Assembly: GCF_036323475.1 (NCBI RefSeq)
Contig: NZ_AP028934.1
Span: 2,108,001-2,172,000, forward strand
Reading direction: 5' to 3'
DNA from: Solobacterium moorei
Lineage (GTDB): Bacteria > Bacillota_I > Bacilli_A > Erysipelotrichales > Erysipelotrichaceae
Length of the DNA stretch: 64,000 bases
Positions 18,479 to 27,125 of this stretch are shown here, piece after piece. The position numbers and the translations under genes are program-made. The first letter of the stretch is position 1. Each line of letters starts with the position of its first letter. The notes beneath the pieces were generated by a model, which saw only the letters and a list, made by a program, of their open reading frames with translations, was not told the DNA's origin and did no database searches.

Positions 18479-18988
18479 CTATTTTGTTGTACTGCCAAAG
18501 CCACCAGTTCTTACAGCACCCACTTCATCATCCACCGTAATACCAAAGGATACGAAAATACCCTGTAACATTCCCTGGCCACTTGCAATCTCAACTGTCT
18601 TATTTTCATTTGTATCATTTGTTAGTTTGCAGAAGATATGCCCTTCATTATCTGCGTGATAGTAGTCACTATCAATAATGCCCACTGTGTTATTCATCTG
18701 TAGACGGTACTTGAATCCTAGTCCACTACGTGGAAATAACATCAGTACATAATCTTCTTCCATCTTGACTCTGATACCAGTAGGTATTAATACCGTTTCT
18801 TGTGGGGCAATCTTCAAATCAATTGGTGTATAAAAATCATACCCCGCAGAACCTTTCGTTGCACGTCGTGGAAGCTTAATTGCGTTGTATATTTCTGCAA
18901 TATCTCTTGTTCCATTTGGAAAAGTCTTGTGCCAATCCTTATAAAACTCTTCATAACTAACTTTTTCAAACTGTGCAATTTTATTCAT
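18479..18988 (-). CDS. dut: dUTP diphosphatase (trimeric dUTPase)
   Basis: The protein has 169 residues. All five trimeric dUTPase motifs can be read: GSAGYDFYTP (I), PRSGLGFKYRL (II, Ser), NNTVGIIDSDY (III, catalytic Asp), GQGMLQGIF (IV, degenerate) and RTGGFGSTTK (V). It hydrolyses dUTP to dUMP, keeping uracil out of DNA. There is a 35-residue N-terminal extension (VSYEEFYKDWHKTF) seen in some Firmicute homologues. It is first in the operon with map and the pyrophosphatase; the latter clears the pyrophosphate that dUTPase releases. ung, which removes uracil from DNA, is encoded far away at 61.2 kb. Confidence 0.92.
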   Translation of the reverse strand: MNKIAQFEKVSYEEFYKDWHKTFPNGTRDIAEIYNAIKLPRRATKGSAGYDFYTPIDLKIAPQETVLIPTGIRVKMEEDYVLMLFPRSGLGFKYRLQMNNTVGIIDSDYYHADNEGHIFCKLTNDTNENKTVEIASGQGMLQGIFVSFGITVDDEVGAVRTGGFGSTTK

Positions 18989-19102
18989 TTTGTATTCCTA
19001 CCTCTTCTTCCTTGATATTTTACCACGTTTATGCGATTTCTCTACATTTTCAGCCACTTTAATTAGTGATGATTAACTTATCTTAAGTTATAAAAAATCG
19101 TT

Positions 19103-19131
19103 TTCGCTTCGAATGGAGTTTAGAGTATAAT
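19103..19131 (+). promoter_or_regulatory. Probable ddl promoter
   Basis: A consensus TATAAT lies at 19126-19131, 22 bases before the ddl start. The -35 region at 17-bp spacing (TTCGCT) is weak. Confidence 0.5.
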
Positions 19132-19153
19132 AAGGAGTGTTAACGGAGGTCTT

Positions 19154-20359
19154 ATGAAATTAAATATCGCAGTATTTTTCGGTGGTGAATCCGTCGAACA
19201 TGAAGTAAGTATTATCTCTGCACATCAAGCAATTGAAGCACTTGATAAAAATAAATACAATGTCATTCCTGTATATGTCTCTAAGGAACGTAAACTATAT
19301 GTCTCTGATTTACTAAAAGATATAAGTAACTATAAGGATCTCAAGCATTTGATTTCCCAGTGTACACAAGTTTCCATTACATCAGAGGATAATCGTGTTG
19401 TAATCCGTCCTGTTAAGCCATCCCTATTTGGTCCAAAGGAATTAGGCACAATTGACGTGGCTATTCCTGTGATGCATGGTACAAACGGTGAAGATGGCAC
19501 AATCCAAGGCTTCTTTGAAATGTTAAGGGTTCCATACGCTGGTTGCGACCTCTATGGTGCAGCGATTGGACAGGATAAAGTTTTACAAAAGAATGTTCTA
19601 AATGATAACAACCTACCAATCACCAACTGGTTCTGGGTATATGGTTCAGAAATGGATACACATCAAAGTGAAATCCTCGATAAAGTACATCGCTTAATCT
19701 ATCCCGTTATTATCAAACCTGCCCGTACAGGTTCATCTGTTGGTATCTCTATCGCTCATAACGATGAGGAATATCTAGCATGTTTTGATGAAGCACGTCA
19801 GTATGACGAAAAGATCATCACAGAAAAAGTTGTAAAACCAATGCGTGAAATCAACTGCTCCGTTGTTGGAGATTCCTATTCCTGTGTAGCCAGTGTACTA
19901 GAAGAAGTAAGCTCAGTCTCCCAAGATGAATTGCTCAGCTTCTCTGACAAATATCTTGGCGGTAGTAAGAGTGCAAAGAGTGAAGGCTCTAAAGGTATGG
20001 CAAGTACAGCACGTATCGTACCTGCATCACTTACAGATGAACAGACAAGACTCATCCAGCAATTAGCGAAGGAAACTTTCCGTGTACTTGGCACATCTGG
20101 TGTATGTCGTATCGACTTCTTGATGGACGCCGACACAAAGAAGGTTTATGTGAATGAAATTAACACAATTCCAGGCTCCCTTGCCTTCTATTTATGGAAA
20201 GCAGCTGGTGTATCTTTCTCTGAGTTAATGGATAAACTTGTAGAACTTGCGTTAGATAGAGAAAGAAGAAGATCAAAGATGACCTTCTCCTATGAAACAA
20301 ATATCCTCAGTAACTTCTCTGCTTCAAGTGCAAAGGGTTCCAAAGGATCAAAGATGTAA
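19154..20359 (+). CDS. ddl: D-alanine--D-alanine ligase
   Basis: The protein has 401 residues with a GGAGG site before ATG. It is an ATP-grasp enzyme: VFFGGESVEHEVSIISAHQA (substrate-binding Glu and Ser), GTNGEDGTIQGFFEMLRVPY, AGCDLYGAAIGQDKVLQK, PARTGSSVGIS, and the Mg/ATP end VNEINTIPGS. It makes D-Ala-D-Ala for peptidoglycan. At 401 residues it is longer than E. coli DdlB, with a Ser/Lys-rich insert (GGSKSAKSEGSKG) around residue 277 and a Ser/Lys-rich C-terminal tail, both probably surface loops. A terminator follows directly. Confidence 0.93.
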   Translation: MKLNIAVFFGGESVEHEVSIISAHQAIEALDKNKYNVIPVYVSKERKLYVSDLLKDISNYKDLKHLISQCTQVSITSEDNRVVIRPVKPSLFGPKELGTIDVAIPVMHGTNGEDGTIQGFFEMLRVPYAGCDLYGAAIGQDKVLQKNVLNDNNLPITNWFWVYGSEMDTHQSEILDKVHRLIYPVIIKPARTGSSVGISIAHNDEEYLACFDEARQYDEKIITEKVVKPMREINCSVVGDSYSCVASVLEEVSSVSQDELLSFSDKYLGGSKSAKSEGSKGMASTARIVPASLTDEQTRLIQQLAKETFRVLGTSGVCRIDFLMDADTKKVYVNEINTIPGSLAFYLWKAAGVSFSELMDKLVELALDRERRRSKMTFSYETNILSNFSASSAKGSKGSKM

Positions 20360-20362
20360 GAT

Positions 20363-20387
20363 AAGCCCACGTGTAATGGGCTTTTTA
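20363..20387 (+). terminator. Rho-independent terminator of ddl
   Basis: AAGCCCA and TGGGCTT arms around a CGTGTAA loop are followed by TTT, starting 4 bases after the ddl stop. Confidence 0.85.
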
Positions 20388-20409
20388 AATGTACAATAGT
20401 AAGAATAAC

Positions 20410-20419
20410 TGGTGGAGCT
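20410..20419 (+). repeat. Putative attL: copy of the ssrA 3' end
   Basis: TGGTGGAGCT is identical and in the same orientation as 39680-39689, which is the 3'-terminal ten bases of ssrA including CCA. Everything between is accessory and both outer flanks are core genes. From here to 20599 I see hairpins (CTATGT/ACATAG at 20425-20440; CACTTCA/TGAAGTG near 20578-20594) but no gene I can name. Confidence 0.5.
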
Positions 20420-20599
20420 CCCTACTATGTCTAAACATAGCCATTCCACATGCAAGGGCGGCGAAGGAGATTTTCCGTCTTCAGCTATCCTTGCACTGAA
20501 CTTTATCACCTCATCGAAAAAATCACAATCCTACAGAATTATAAAACATATTTATGCATGTAATATCATATAAAAGCACTTCATAATGAAGTGTTAGCC

Positions 20600-22258
20600 T
20601 GTTGACAAACAAATAAGGAAAAAAAGCAAAAAATAAAGTATAATAAAGAAGCAGAAGATCTCCAATTCCCAAAATCGGTAATTCTTCTGCTTTTTATTTT
20701 GCAAAAAGTAATCATGGTATAATAATAACGGGAATTGGAGAGTGATTATCATGACAATGACATGCAGGAATAATATAAAACACGACAGTATAATATTTGA
20801 TACTATTGATAACTTAGTACCACCAGATCACATGGTCAGAAAGCTTGAAGAAGCTGTTGACTGGAACTTTATATATCCTCTGGTAAAGGATCTGTATAGT
20901 TCTGAAGGAAGGCCATCCATTGATCCGGTGGTTTTATTTAAGATGATATTCATTAACTTCTGTTTTGGCATCAACAGTATGAGAAAAACCTGTAAGGAAA
21001 TAGAAGTAAATCTGGCATACAGATAGTTTATAGGATATGAAATGTTTGAGAGTATTCCAAATTATTCTACCTGGAGCCAGAACTATATACGTAGATATGG
21101 AGATTCTGATATATTTGAACAAATATTCAATAGAATACTTAAGGAAGCTATGGATGCAGGATTTGTTGATCTCGAAACAGTGTTTGGAGACGGAACACAC
21201 GTTAAAGCCAATGCAAATAAAAGAAAACATACAGATGCAGAAATAGAAATCACAAAAAAATGTTTTGAAGATTCCCTGCTTGAGGAAATAAACCAAGAAA
21301 GAGCATTAGATGGTAAAAAAGAATTTCACTCATTAAACAGAACAGAACTGGATTTTGATTCTGAAACAGGAGAAGAAATAGAGATAGTAAAAACAAAAAG
21401 AGTAAAGCAAAGTACTACTGATCCTGAATCCGGGAATTATCATAAAGGAGAACATGAAGAATGTTTTGCGTATGAACAGCAGACATTCTGTGATAAACAT
21501 GGATTCGTATTGAGCTTTGATACAGTCCCTGGAAATATACATGACAGTGTTTCATTCTTTGGTGCATACAGACATCTTCAGGGAAAATTTGGAGATCAAA
21601 TTAAAAATGTATGTTTAGATGCAGGATATAAAACACCAGCCATTGCCAAAGAGATAATAGATAATCATCAGCAGCCAATACTTCCATATAAAAGACCTCA
21701 GACGAAGAAAGGCTTTTTCCCAAAAAGAGAATATGTGTATGACGAACACTATGACTGGTATATATGTCCAAACAATCAAACATTGACATATACAACAGTG
21801 AACCGACAAGGGTACAGGCAATACAAGAGTAATCCATTAATATGTGCCAGCTGTCCGTTGAAAGATAAATGCACCAAAAGCAAGAATACTACAAAAGTGA
21901 TAACCAGACATGTATGGGCACCCTATCTTGAAGCAGCAGAAGAGATAAGGTATACCCCATTATGGAAGGAAATATATCCATTACGCAAACAGACAATCGA
22001 GAGAGTATTTGCGGAGGATAAGGAGAATCATTGCTTGAGATTCACACGAGAAAGAGGGTTAAAGAAAAATCGACATAGAGCGTCGATGATTTTTGCATGC
22101 CATAATCTAGAAAGAATGGCACGATGGAAATGGGAAGCAAATCCATTTTTAAGCTTAATACCTCAAAATCAGTACTTTGTCTTATTGGAAAGTCAATATT
22201 ATTGAAGTTTACAGACAAAATAAAAAGTGACATCGTTTAAAATGTCACTTTGTCAACA
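20600..22258 (+). mobile_element. IS1182-family element with defective transposase
   Basis: Short ends TGTTGACAAA (20600) and its inverse TTTGTCAACA (ending 22258) bracket one transposase gene. A strong hairpin AGCAGAA/TTCTGCT with a T-run at about 20649-20697 precedes the gene and would block incoming transcription. AAGTGACAT/ATGTCACTT at about 22225-22250 terminates it. No clear target duplication is visible. Confidence 0.7.
20751..22205 (+). pseudogene. IS1182-family transposase interrupted by one in-frame TAG
   Basis: Codons upstream and downstream of TAG at 21024-21026 are in the same frame. The junction reads ...VNLAYR-stop-FIGYEMFESIP, where IS1182 transposases have Trp (TGG), so one G-to-A change explains the break. 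Apart from that the protein of about 485 codons is complete: an N-terminal DUF772-type domain (PSIDPVVLFKMIFINFCFG), a DDE core (FGDGTHVKANANKRKH, LDAGYKTPA) and a C-terminal Cys cluster (CASCPLKDKC) with TIERVFAEDKENHCLRF. The start at ATG 20751 follows TTGGAGAG. Suppression or reinitiation at Met 21042 could give a 387-residue piece, but that lacks the N-terminal domain. Confidence 0.9.
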
Positions 22259-22358
22259 CTCTGAGACCGTCTGAAGACGGTTGAGATTGCTTGTGAATGA
22301 CTGTTCCTCTTCTGGACTGACATATACAGCCTTGCCAAAGATGGTCACCTATAGCAAA

Positions 22359-24168
22359 AAGAGGCTGTAACGTTTAAGTAAATTTTATAGATTTACTTGA
22401 GGCGTACAGCTTCTTTTCTTGTGCTATTTTCATATGTTGATGTAAAACAGTATTAAAGTAGATGTTTTATATCTATTTTGGGCACACTAAAAACAACCTG
22501 TCCCATATAAAGCTATCTTAGGATAGTATCATCCTCATCTTCTTTTGGTGATATTTCATCAGATTGAATCCCATACAGATCAAATAGAGCTCGTTTTCCA
22601 CATTCTCCATTCCTCTTCTATGGATTCTGTTATATTGCCAATCATTCTTGATGACTCCAAATGTTCCTTCGGCTTGTATACATCTCTGTTGTCTTAGTTG
22701 TACTCCTGCTTCACTGTCCAACAGTTTTCTCGCATGTGCCTTCAGTTCATCAAGGATTGGATTGATATGAACTTCTCGTTTCTTGGCTTTTGTACAGTCC
22801 TTTTTGAGTGGACATCTATTACATGTCTTGCATTCCCAAACTTGTGTAATGCATGGATAGTCAGTCTTTGTATTTTCACTATCACGTTTGTATACGAACT
22901 CTCTACCTTGTGGGCATATCAATTTCCCGTTTTCTTCTCTCAACAGGTTCTCTTTTCGATAGATGTCTTTCTTGAACTTGGCTGTCTTTTCATATCGATA
23001 GTTTTGATATTTGAGATAACCTTCGATATCTTTTTCTAAACAGTACATGTAGTTGTCATAACTTCCGTATCCCGCATCTGCTACGACGATACCTGGATAT
23101 TCTTGATATCTTTTCTCATATCCGTCCATGAATGGAATGAATGTCTTCGTATCACTTCTGGCATTGCTTACCATGACATGCGTGATGAATTCATCTGATT
23201 CTGCCAGTTGTACGTTATATCCAGGCTTGAATACTCCTGTATTGTTGTAGTAGTCATACTTCATATGCATAAATGTCGCATCATGGTCTGTCTTACTATA
23301 ACTGTTTCTATCACTTCCACAAGTATCGATACGCTCTTGGCATTCCTTCAATTTTTCATTGAGCTTTTTGAGTTCCTCATAGGCCTTCTGTACTGGTGTC
23401 TTGTGGTGTCCTTTCCCTAGTGCGAATTGGACTTTATTCTTTGAACACCACAGGTATATTGAAACAATATATCCTCCAATAGCCTGTGTATCTTCATAGC
23501 TTTCTGTATAAAAGACACCTGTTAGTTTTGTAAGCTGTCCAATTGTCTCTGCTATTCTTGTGAGAGTCTTATCTTTTGTCTTTACAGCTGTCTTCTTCCA
23601 TACGAAGCTGAACTTATTGGCATTAGCTTCCATGGAAGTTCCGTCGATGTATAAGATACGTGTATTTACCTTCATCTTCTTACAGATGACCAACATGACC
23701 TCTGTAAATATATCTGAAGCGTTGCCTTTGATTTGATTCGATATGAATCTTTGAAAGGCCATGAAAGATGGTCTTTCATCTTGGCAAAGATACATAAAGC
23801 GGATATCTGTCTTACATTTTTCTTCTATGGCTCGTAGACTATAGACATGATTCATATACGCAAATAAGATGACTCTCATCATCATGATAGGATCATACCC
23901 TTGGTTACCTTTATGAGATCGGATAAACCTCCTCAAGTTGATACTATTTACGATCTCTAGGAAAGACCACATTGGATCAAGTTTATCAATGACCAATGAT
24001 AAATCTATTGGTAAACGTAATTGATATGGGGTATAATCTATTACGTGGGTTAGATTATAATTTATTGTGTTTTCCATACATAAATTATAACTAAAAATAA
24101 AATGTCCTTCCTCTTAATTTAGAGGTTGGACATTTTATTTTCTAGGCTGTTATGCGTTACAGCCTCTT
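22359..24168 (-). mobile_element. Second IS1182-family element, apparently intact
   Basis: Inverted ends AAGAGGCTGTAACG (22359) and CGTTACAGCCTCTT (ending 24168) match over 14 bases and enclose an intact transposase. A hairpin AATGTCC...GGACATT before the gene (about 24099-24136) shields it from outside transcription. It is a different element from the 20.6-22.3 kb one in ends and protein. Confidence 0.82.
22518..24077 (-). CDS. IS1182-family transposase
   Basis: The intact protein of 519 residues has the full family layout. Residues 30-110 are the DUF772 domain (NQGYDPIMMMRVILFAYMN, SLRAIEEKCKTDIRFMYL). The DDE core has YIDGTSMEANANKFSFVWKK (first Asp), VVADAGYGSYDN (second Asp) and AEGTFGVIKNDW (Glu). 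Before the last part is a CxxCxxxxxC cluster (CKTCNRCPLKKDC). It catalyses cut-and-paste movement of the element. The protein begins 90 bases inside the right inverted end. I see no frameshift or missing catalytic residue, so it may be active. Confidence 0.92.
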   Translation of the reverse strand: MENTINYNLTHVIDYTPYQLRLPIDLSLVIDKLDPMWSFLEIVNSINLRRFIRSHKGNQGYDPIMMMRVILFAYMNHVYSLRAIEEKCKTDIRFMYLCQDERPSFMAFQRFISNQIKGNASDIFTEVMLVICKKMKVNTRILYIDGTSMEANANKFSFVWKKTAVKTKDKTLTRIAETIGQLTKLTGVFYTESYEDTQAIGGYIVSIYLWCSKNKVQFALGKGHHKTPVQKAYEELKKLNEKLKECQERIDTCGSDRNSYSKTDHDATFMHMKYDYYNNTGVFKPGYNVQLAESDEFITHVMVSNARSDTKTFIPFMDGYEKRYQEYPGIVVADAGYGSYDNYMYCLEKDIEGYLKYQNYRYEKTAKFKKDIYRKENLLREENGKLICPQGREFVYKRDSENTKTDYPCITQVWECKTCNRCPLKKDCTKAKKREVHINPILDELKAHARKLLDSEAGVQLRQQRCIQAEGTFGVIKNDWQYNRIHRRGMENVENELYLICMGFNLMKYHQKKMRMILS

Positions 24169-24187
24169 ATCTCTATGATACAAAAAT

Positions 24188-24418
24188 TCATTGTTTATAT
24201 TTGCGAAGCGACGTCTTCAGTGCTCGAACCATATCCAGCACAACCGATAACTCTTGGCTCGAACAAGATTGCAAGACTTCCAAGACTTCGTCATCGGTTT
24301 CTGTTCTGCTTATATACGGCCTCTCATAGAGAAGTGCATCCACATGCACCGAAAGGGACTTTGCGATGTCAGCCGCCACAGGCAAGCTCATCTTCGTGTT
24401 GCCAGTCTCAATGTGGCT
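24188..24418 (-). pseudogene. C-terminal fragment of an XRE-family regulator
   Basis: The minus strand reads SHIETGNTKMSLPVAADIA and KSLSVHVDALLYERP, the end of an HTH_3 domain (the IETG turn plus the last helix), then a short C-terminal domain ending LRKYKQ. A stop in frame two codons before SHIETG and the switch to transposase sequence show that the first HTH helices are missing. The fragment is fused tail-to-tail to the IS1595 remnant. It is probably a relic of a regulator from a Clostridia-type ICE. Confidence 0.7.
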
Positions 24419-24974
24419 CTGTTAATTCTCGTTTTACAAAAGGCGGAAAGGCAAATAGTGGTAAACCAATGCTTCAATGCAGTAGCTGTCATAAACGCTT
24501 TACTATTGATTATGGCCAGCTTACACATTATTCACATCAGGATGAATCTAAATGGGATCTGTTAATCACAGATACATTTGCACAGGTTCCTATAGAAAAA
24601 ACAGCAGCTACGCTGGATATCAGTACATATACTGTATGGCGTACGAGAATGAAACTACTTCACATGTTTGAAGAACTTCTGAATACTACAGTAGTATCCG
24701 GAGAGATTGAGTTAGATGAAAAGTATCTTCTCAATTCTCATAAAGGCGAAAAGATAGCAGGTGTTGAACCTAGAAAACGTGGCGGCTCAGCTTCAAAGCG
24801 TGGAGTATCTAATGAACAAATATGTTTACCAACAGCAGTGCAGAGAAACGGCACTGCTGTTTTAAAAGCTACGAATACTGCTACTCCAACCAGTAGAGAC
24901 ATAATGAAGCTTGCAGACAATATTGGGGAGCACAGTATGGCGTGGCTTGATGGCAAAGCAGCATATAGTTGTCT
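24412..24974 (+). pseudogene. Truncated IS1595/ISXO2-type transposase
   Basis: The frame reads CGSVNSRFTKGGKANSGKP and LQCSSCHKRFTIDYGQ, the zinc ribbon of ISXO2-like transposases, then a helical domain (KTAATLDISTYTVWRTRMK), then the start of the DDE core (GEIELDEKYL) and the later GEHSMAWLDGKAAYSCL. The 5' end is fused to the XRE fragment near 24411, which turned CxxC into CxxxC, and the 3' part is cut by the IS110 left end at 24974. The final catalytic Glu region is missing, so it is dead. In-frame sequence upstream of 24412 is only an antisense reading of the XRE gene. Confidence 0.8.
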
Positions 24975-25020
24975 GGTATATTCAATTTGACTCATATAGC
25001 TGACTAAATTGAATATACGT

Positions 25021-25215
25021 TTTCTTTCTACCTGACCTCGTATCCGTCAGGACTGTTTTTGATAGAATTGAAATCGTGAATGTGTACTTTGACAACCTCC
25101 TTGAAGCTTTGACTTCATTTTTTAGAATCTTGCCACTTCTTAATATTCAGAATCGAGATCAGTTGTATGGGTCTTTGAACTCTTATCTTTTACCAGGATC
25201 TATGCGGATACTTTG
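25021..25215 (+). ncRNA. Predicted IS110 bridge RNA, copy 1
   Basis: Three structures occur in the order known for the IS621 bridge RNA. A 5' hairpin CCTGAC/GTCAGG lies at 25031-25051. A target loop has a left guide AACCTCCT (25094-25101), an apical hairpin TGAAG/CTTCA (25102-25117) and a right guide ATTTTTTAG (25117-25125). A donor loop closed by AGATC/GATCT (25156-25160 with 25197-25201) has AGTTGT (25161-25166), which matches the element's right end AGTTGT-CT, and TACCAG (25191-25196), which is the complement of the left junction CTGGTA. The ends of the RNA are estimated. Confidence 0.7.
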
Positions 25216-25259
25216 TAAGTGGAATACATATTCATATTTTACAGAAAGGATATATTTTT

Positions 25260-26432
25260 ATGCGTTACTTTATCGGTATTGATGTAGCTAAATTCAAACA
25301 CACCGCTTGTGTCATAGACACGTATGGCACCGTCCTTGTAGAATCCTTTGATTTCACTAATGATATCATCGGCTTCCAATCCTTATTGAAAAATATCAAA
25401 CCATTCTTTAAAAAGAAACACCTCGTTGGTATGGAAGATACGGGACATTACGGAGACAATCTTCGCAACTTCTTATTGGAAAAACAGTATAAGGTCGTTA
25501 TGTTAAACCCCATCGTTACATCTCATATCCGTAAGGCTTCCAACAAAGTCAAAAACGATAGAATCGATTGTTTCGTCATTGCCAACACGATGATGAATCC
25601 TAATTTCTACAGAGACCAACATGCACAATCTATTGATTACGCTACGGTACGTCAACTGACACGTATGCACCATACACATACGGAAGAAATCAACCGCTAT
25701 AAGTATCAGTTACAGAAATCAATTGATATTGTCTTTCCAGAATTCAATTCTCTTCTCAACACCAAATATTCAAAAACCTATCTCGAGATACTAGATACCT
25801 ACCATAGTGCTCATACAATCGCCAATACCGATATCCGCCTGTTACGGAATACATTGAAAAATGTTGGCGTAGGTCGTTCCGTATCAATCTCTGCAGAACA
25901 ACTTAAGAAAGCTGCTAAGGAATCTATCGGTCAACACAACCTTGCGATTGAAATGGATATTCCATTTTTGATTTCTCTTATCAGAAGATTAACTTCAATA
26001 TTAGGTGAAATCGATAAAAAAATAGAAGAATTCAGTCATCAACTAAACTCTCCTATCTTGGACATATCTGGAATTTCCCACTTTTCAGCTATGTCGATCA
26101 TCTCCGAACTTGGTGACATTACTTATTTCTCTAGCGAAAAGAAACTCATCAAGTTCGCCGGTGTAAACCCATGCGTTTATGAATCCGGCACCTATAGTAT
26201 GACACATACGCGGTTAGAAAAGAAAGGGTCAAAATACTTGCGCAAGACACTATATCAAATCATTGATGTTGTCATACGCTTCAACCCTATATTCCAAGCA
26301 TTCTATCAAAAGAAGATTTCACAGGGTAAGAGTTACCGCTGTGCACAAGGTCACTGTATACGTAAACTCTTACGCGTTATATACAAGATACTTTCCACAG
26401 GTGAAAGATTCAATCCTGAAAAATTGAAATAG
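25260..26432 (+). CDS. IS110-family transposase, copy 1
   Basis: The 390-residue protein is identical to the one encoded by 47422-48594. The DEDD domain is at the N-terminus: IGIDVAKFKHTACVID (Asp), GMEDTGHYGDNLRNFL (Glu), then NDRIDCFVIANTMM (two Asp). Residues 270-330 are the transposase_20 domain with DISGISHFSAMSIISELGD and FAGVNPCVYESGTYSMTHTR, whose Ser is the likely nucleophile. An AAAGGA site precedes ATG. The 285-base left end upstream is where the bridge RNA is predicted. Identity between copies means recent movement or duplication. Confidence 0.93.
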   Translation: MRYFIGIDVAKFKHTACVIDTYGTVLVESFDFTNDIIGFQSLLKNIKPFFKKKHLVGMEDTGHYGDNLRNFLLEKQYKVVMLNPIVTSHIRKASNKVKNDRIDCFVIANTMMNPNFYRDQHAQSIDYATVRQLTRMHHTHTEEINRYKYQLQKSIDIVFPEFNSLLNTKYSKTYLEILDTYHSAHTIANTDIRLLRNTLKNVGVGRSVSISAEQLKKAAKESIGQHNLAIEMDIPFLISLIRRLTSILGEIDKKIEEFSHQLNSPILDISGISHFSAMSIISELGDITYFSSEKKLIKFAGVNPCVYESGTYSMTHTRLEKKGSKYLRKTLYQIIDVVIRFNPIFQAFYQKKISQGKSYRCAQGHCIRKLLRVIYKILSTGERFNPEKLK

Positions 26433-26560
26433 TCTTAATCCCATAATTCCAGTTGAAAGCCAAACTATGTAAAGATAGTTGTTTTTATTGTACACAATTC
26501 ACTTTTCAAAGAACTATCGACACGTATATTTATCAAGTTATCTATTTTCAAACTTTTTCA

Positions 26561-26839
26561 TCACTTTACTCTTGATTTACATATAGTTGTCTGTAAACGC
26601 AAAATGAGCTGCGCCAGCTTTTCTTGCTTTTCCGGCGACAGCTCATCAAATACTGTATAGAGTTCATTGAGAAGATTCCAGAATTCATCCGGTGGCTTCT
26701 CTTTCGGCGGGTGTGCTTTACAGCACCGTAGAACGTATTCCGCGACGGATATGCCGCTGCGCTTTGCGGCTTTTATTATTTTTGCTTTATCGCCCGGACG
26801 GATGCGCATTTCCAAACGGGCTGTCTTGTTATCTTTCAA
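26561..26839 (-). CDS. MobC-like mobilisation protein, 3' end replaced by IS110
   Basis: The protein has 92 residues from TTG 26839 behind GGAGG. Residues 5-45 form a ribbon-helix-helix (RLEMRIRPGDKAKIIKAAKR, SGISVAEYVLRCCKAH), as in plasmid/ICE MobC accessory proteins that bind oriT and help the relaxase. The rest is a helical domain (LSPEKQEKLAQLILRLQ). The last nine residues (TICKSRVK and neighbours) are encoded by the IS110 right end from 26592 leftward, so the native C-terminus is lost. The codons are far richer in G and C than the flanking IS DNA, marking transfer from another host group. The relaxase expected downstream is missing. Confidence 0.72.
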   Translation of the reverse strand: MKDNKTARLEMRIRPGDKAKIIKAAKRSGISVAEYVLRCCKAHPPKEKPPDEFWNLLNELYTVFDELSPEKQEKLAQLILRLQTTICKSRVK

Positions 26840-26872
26840 TATTCAGTCCTCCTTCATAGATAACGGGGTATT

Positions 26873-26944
26873 CAGGGGTGCCCCTGGGAATAGTCCACAC
26901 CCGGTAGCGGTGTGGATTCGAGTGGATTTTGTACGGCAAAATCC
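26873..26944. other. Hairpin cluster upstream of mobC (oriT-like)
   Basis: Three perfect hairpins occur within 72 bases: CAGGGG-TG-CCCCTG at 26873-26886, CCACACC-CGGTAGC-GGTGTGG at 26895-26915 and GGATTTTG-TACGG-CAAAATCC at 26924-26944. Position directly upstream of mobC is where transfer origins of mobilisable elements lie. From 26945 to 27125 come more short hairpins (GCTCCG/CGGAGC, GGCATTA/TAATGCC) and no gene. Confidence 0.5.
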
Positions 26945-27125
26945 GATGCTCGTTATACCTGTGGACGTGAGCCCGCAGGCATAAACAGGCGTATTTCAGG
27001 CGGTATCCTTTCAGCGGGTATAAAAACAGCTCCGACCGTAAAAGGCGGAGCGCGTTCCAATACCGGCATTAAAGTAATGCCAACCATATTTCATTACGGA
27101 TAAACGCGGCATCACTTTCATGCCG

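Larger units (their letters stand above)
24975..26592 (+). mobile_element. IS110-family element, copy 1 (1618 bp)
   Basis: Ends were set by comparing with the second copy at 47262-48879: the two agree from GGTATATTC through ...TATAGTTGTCT and differ outside. One CT core dinucleotide lies at each junction (24973-24974 and 26591-26592). The left end has a perfect 13-bp inverted repeat (24976-24988 with 25006-25018), then a bridge-RNA-like region, then the transposase gene. The left flank is a broken IS1595 gene and the right flank is the end of mobC, so the flanks do not come from one gene. Confidence 0.9.

Noticed and set aside
20420-20599. Left end of an IS200/IS605 element
   Set aside because: Hairpins are present but there is no transposase or matching right end nearby, so no call is made.
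22259-22358. Sequence between the two IS1182 elements, considered as the tail of an IS605 tnpB with omega RNA
   Set aside because: A hairpin ACCGTC/GACGGT and suggestive wording are present, but no TnpB motif can be read in any frame.
26433-26560. Repeated spacer-like hairpins, considered as CRISPR or attC
   Set aside because: No regularly spaced direct repeats are found here or anywhere in the window; this is the non-coding right end of the IS110 element.
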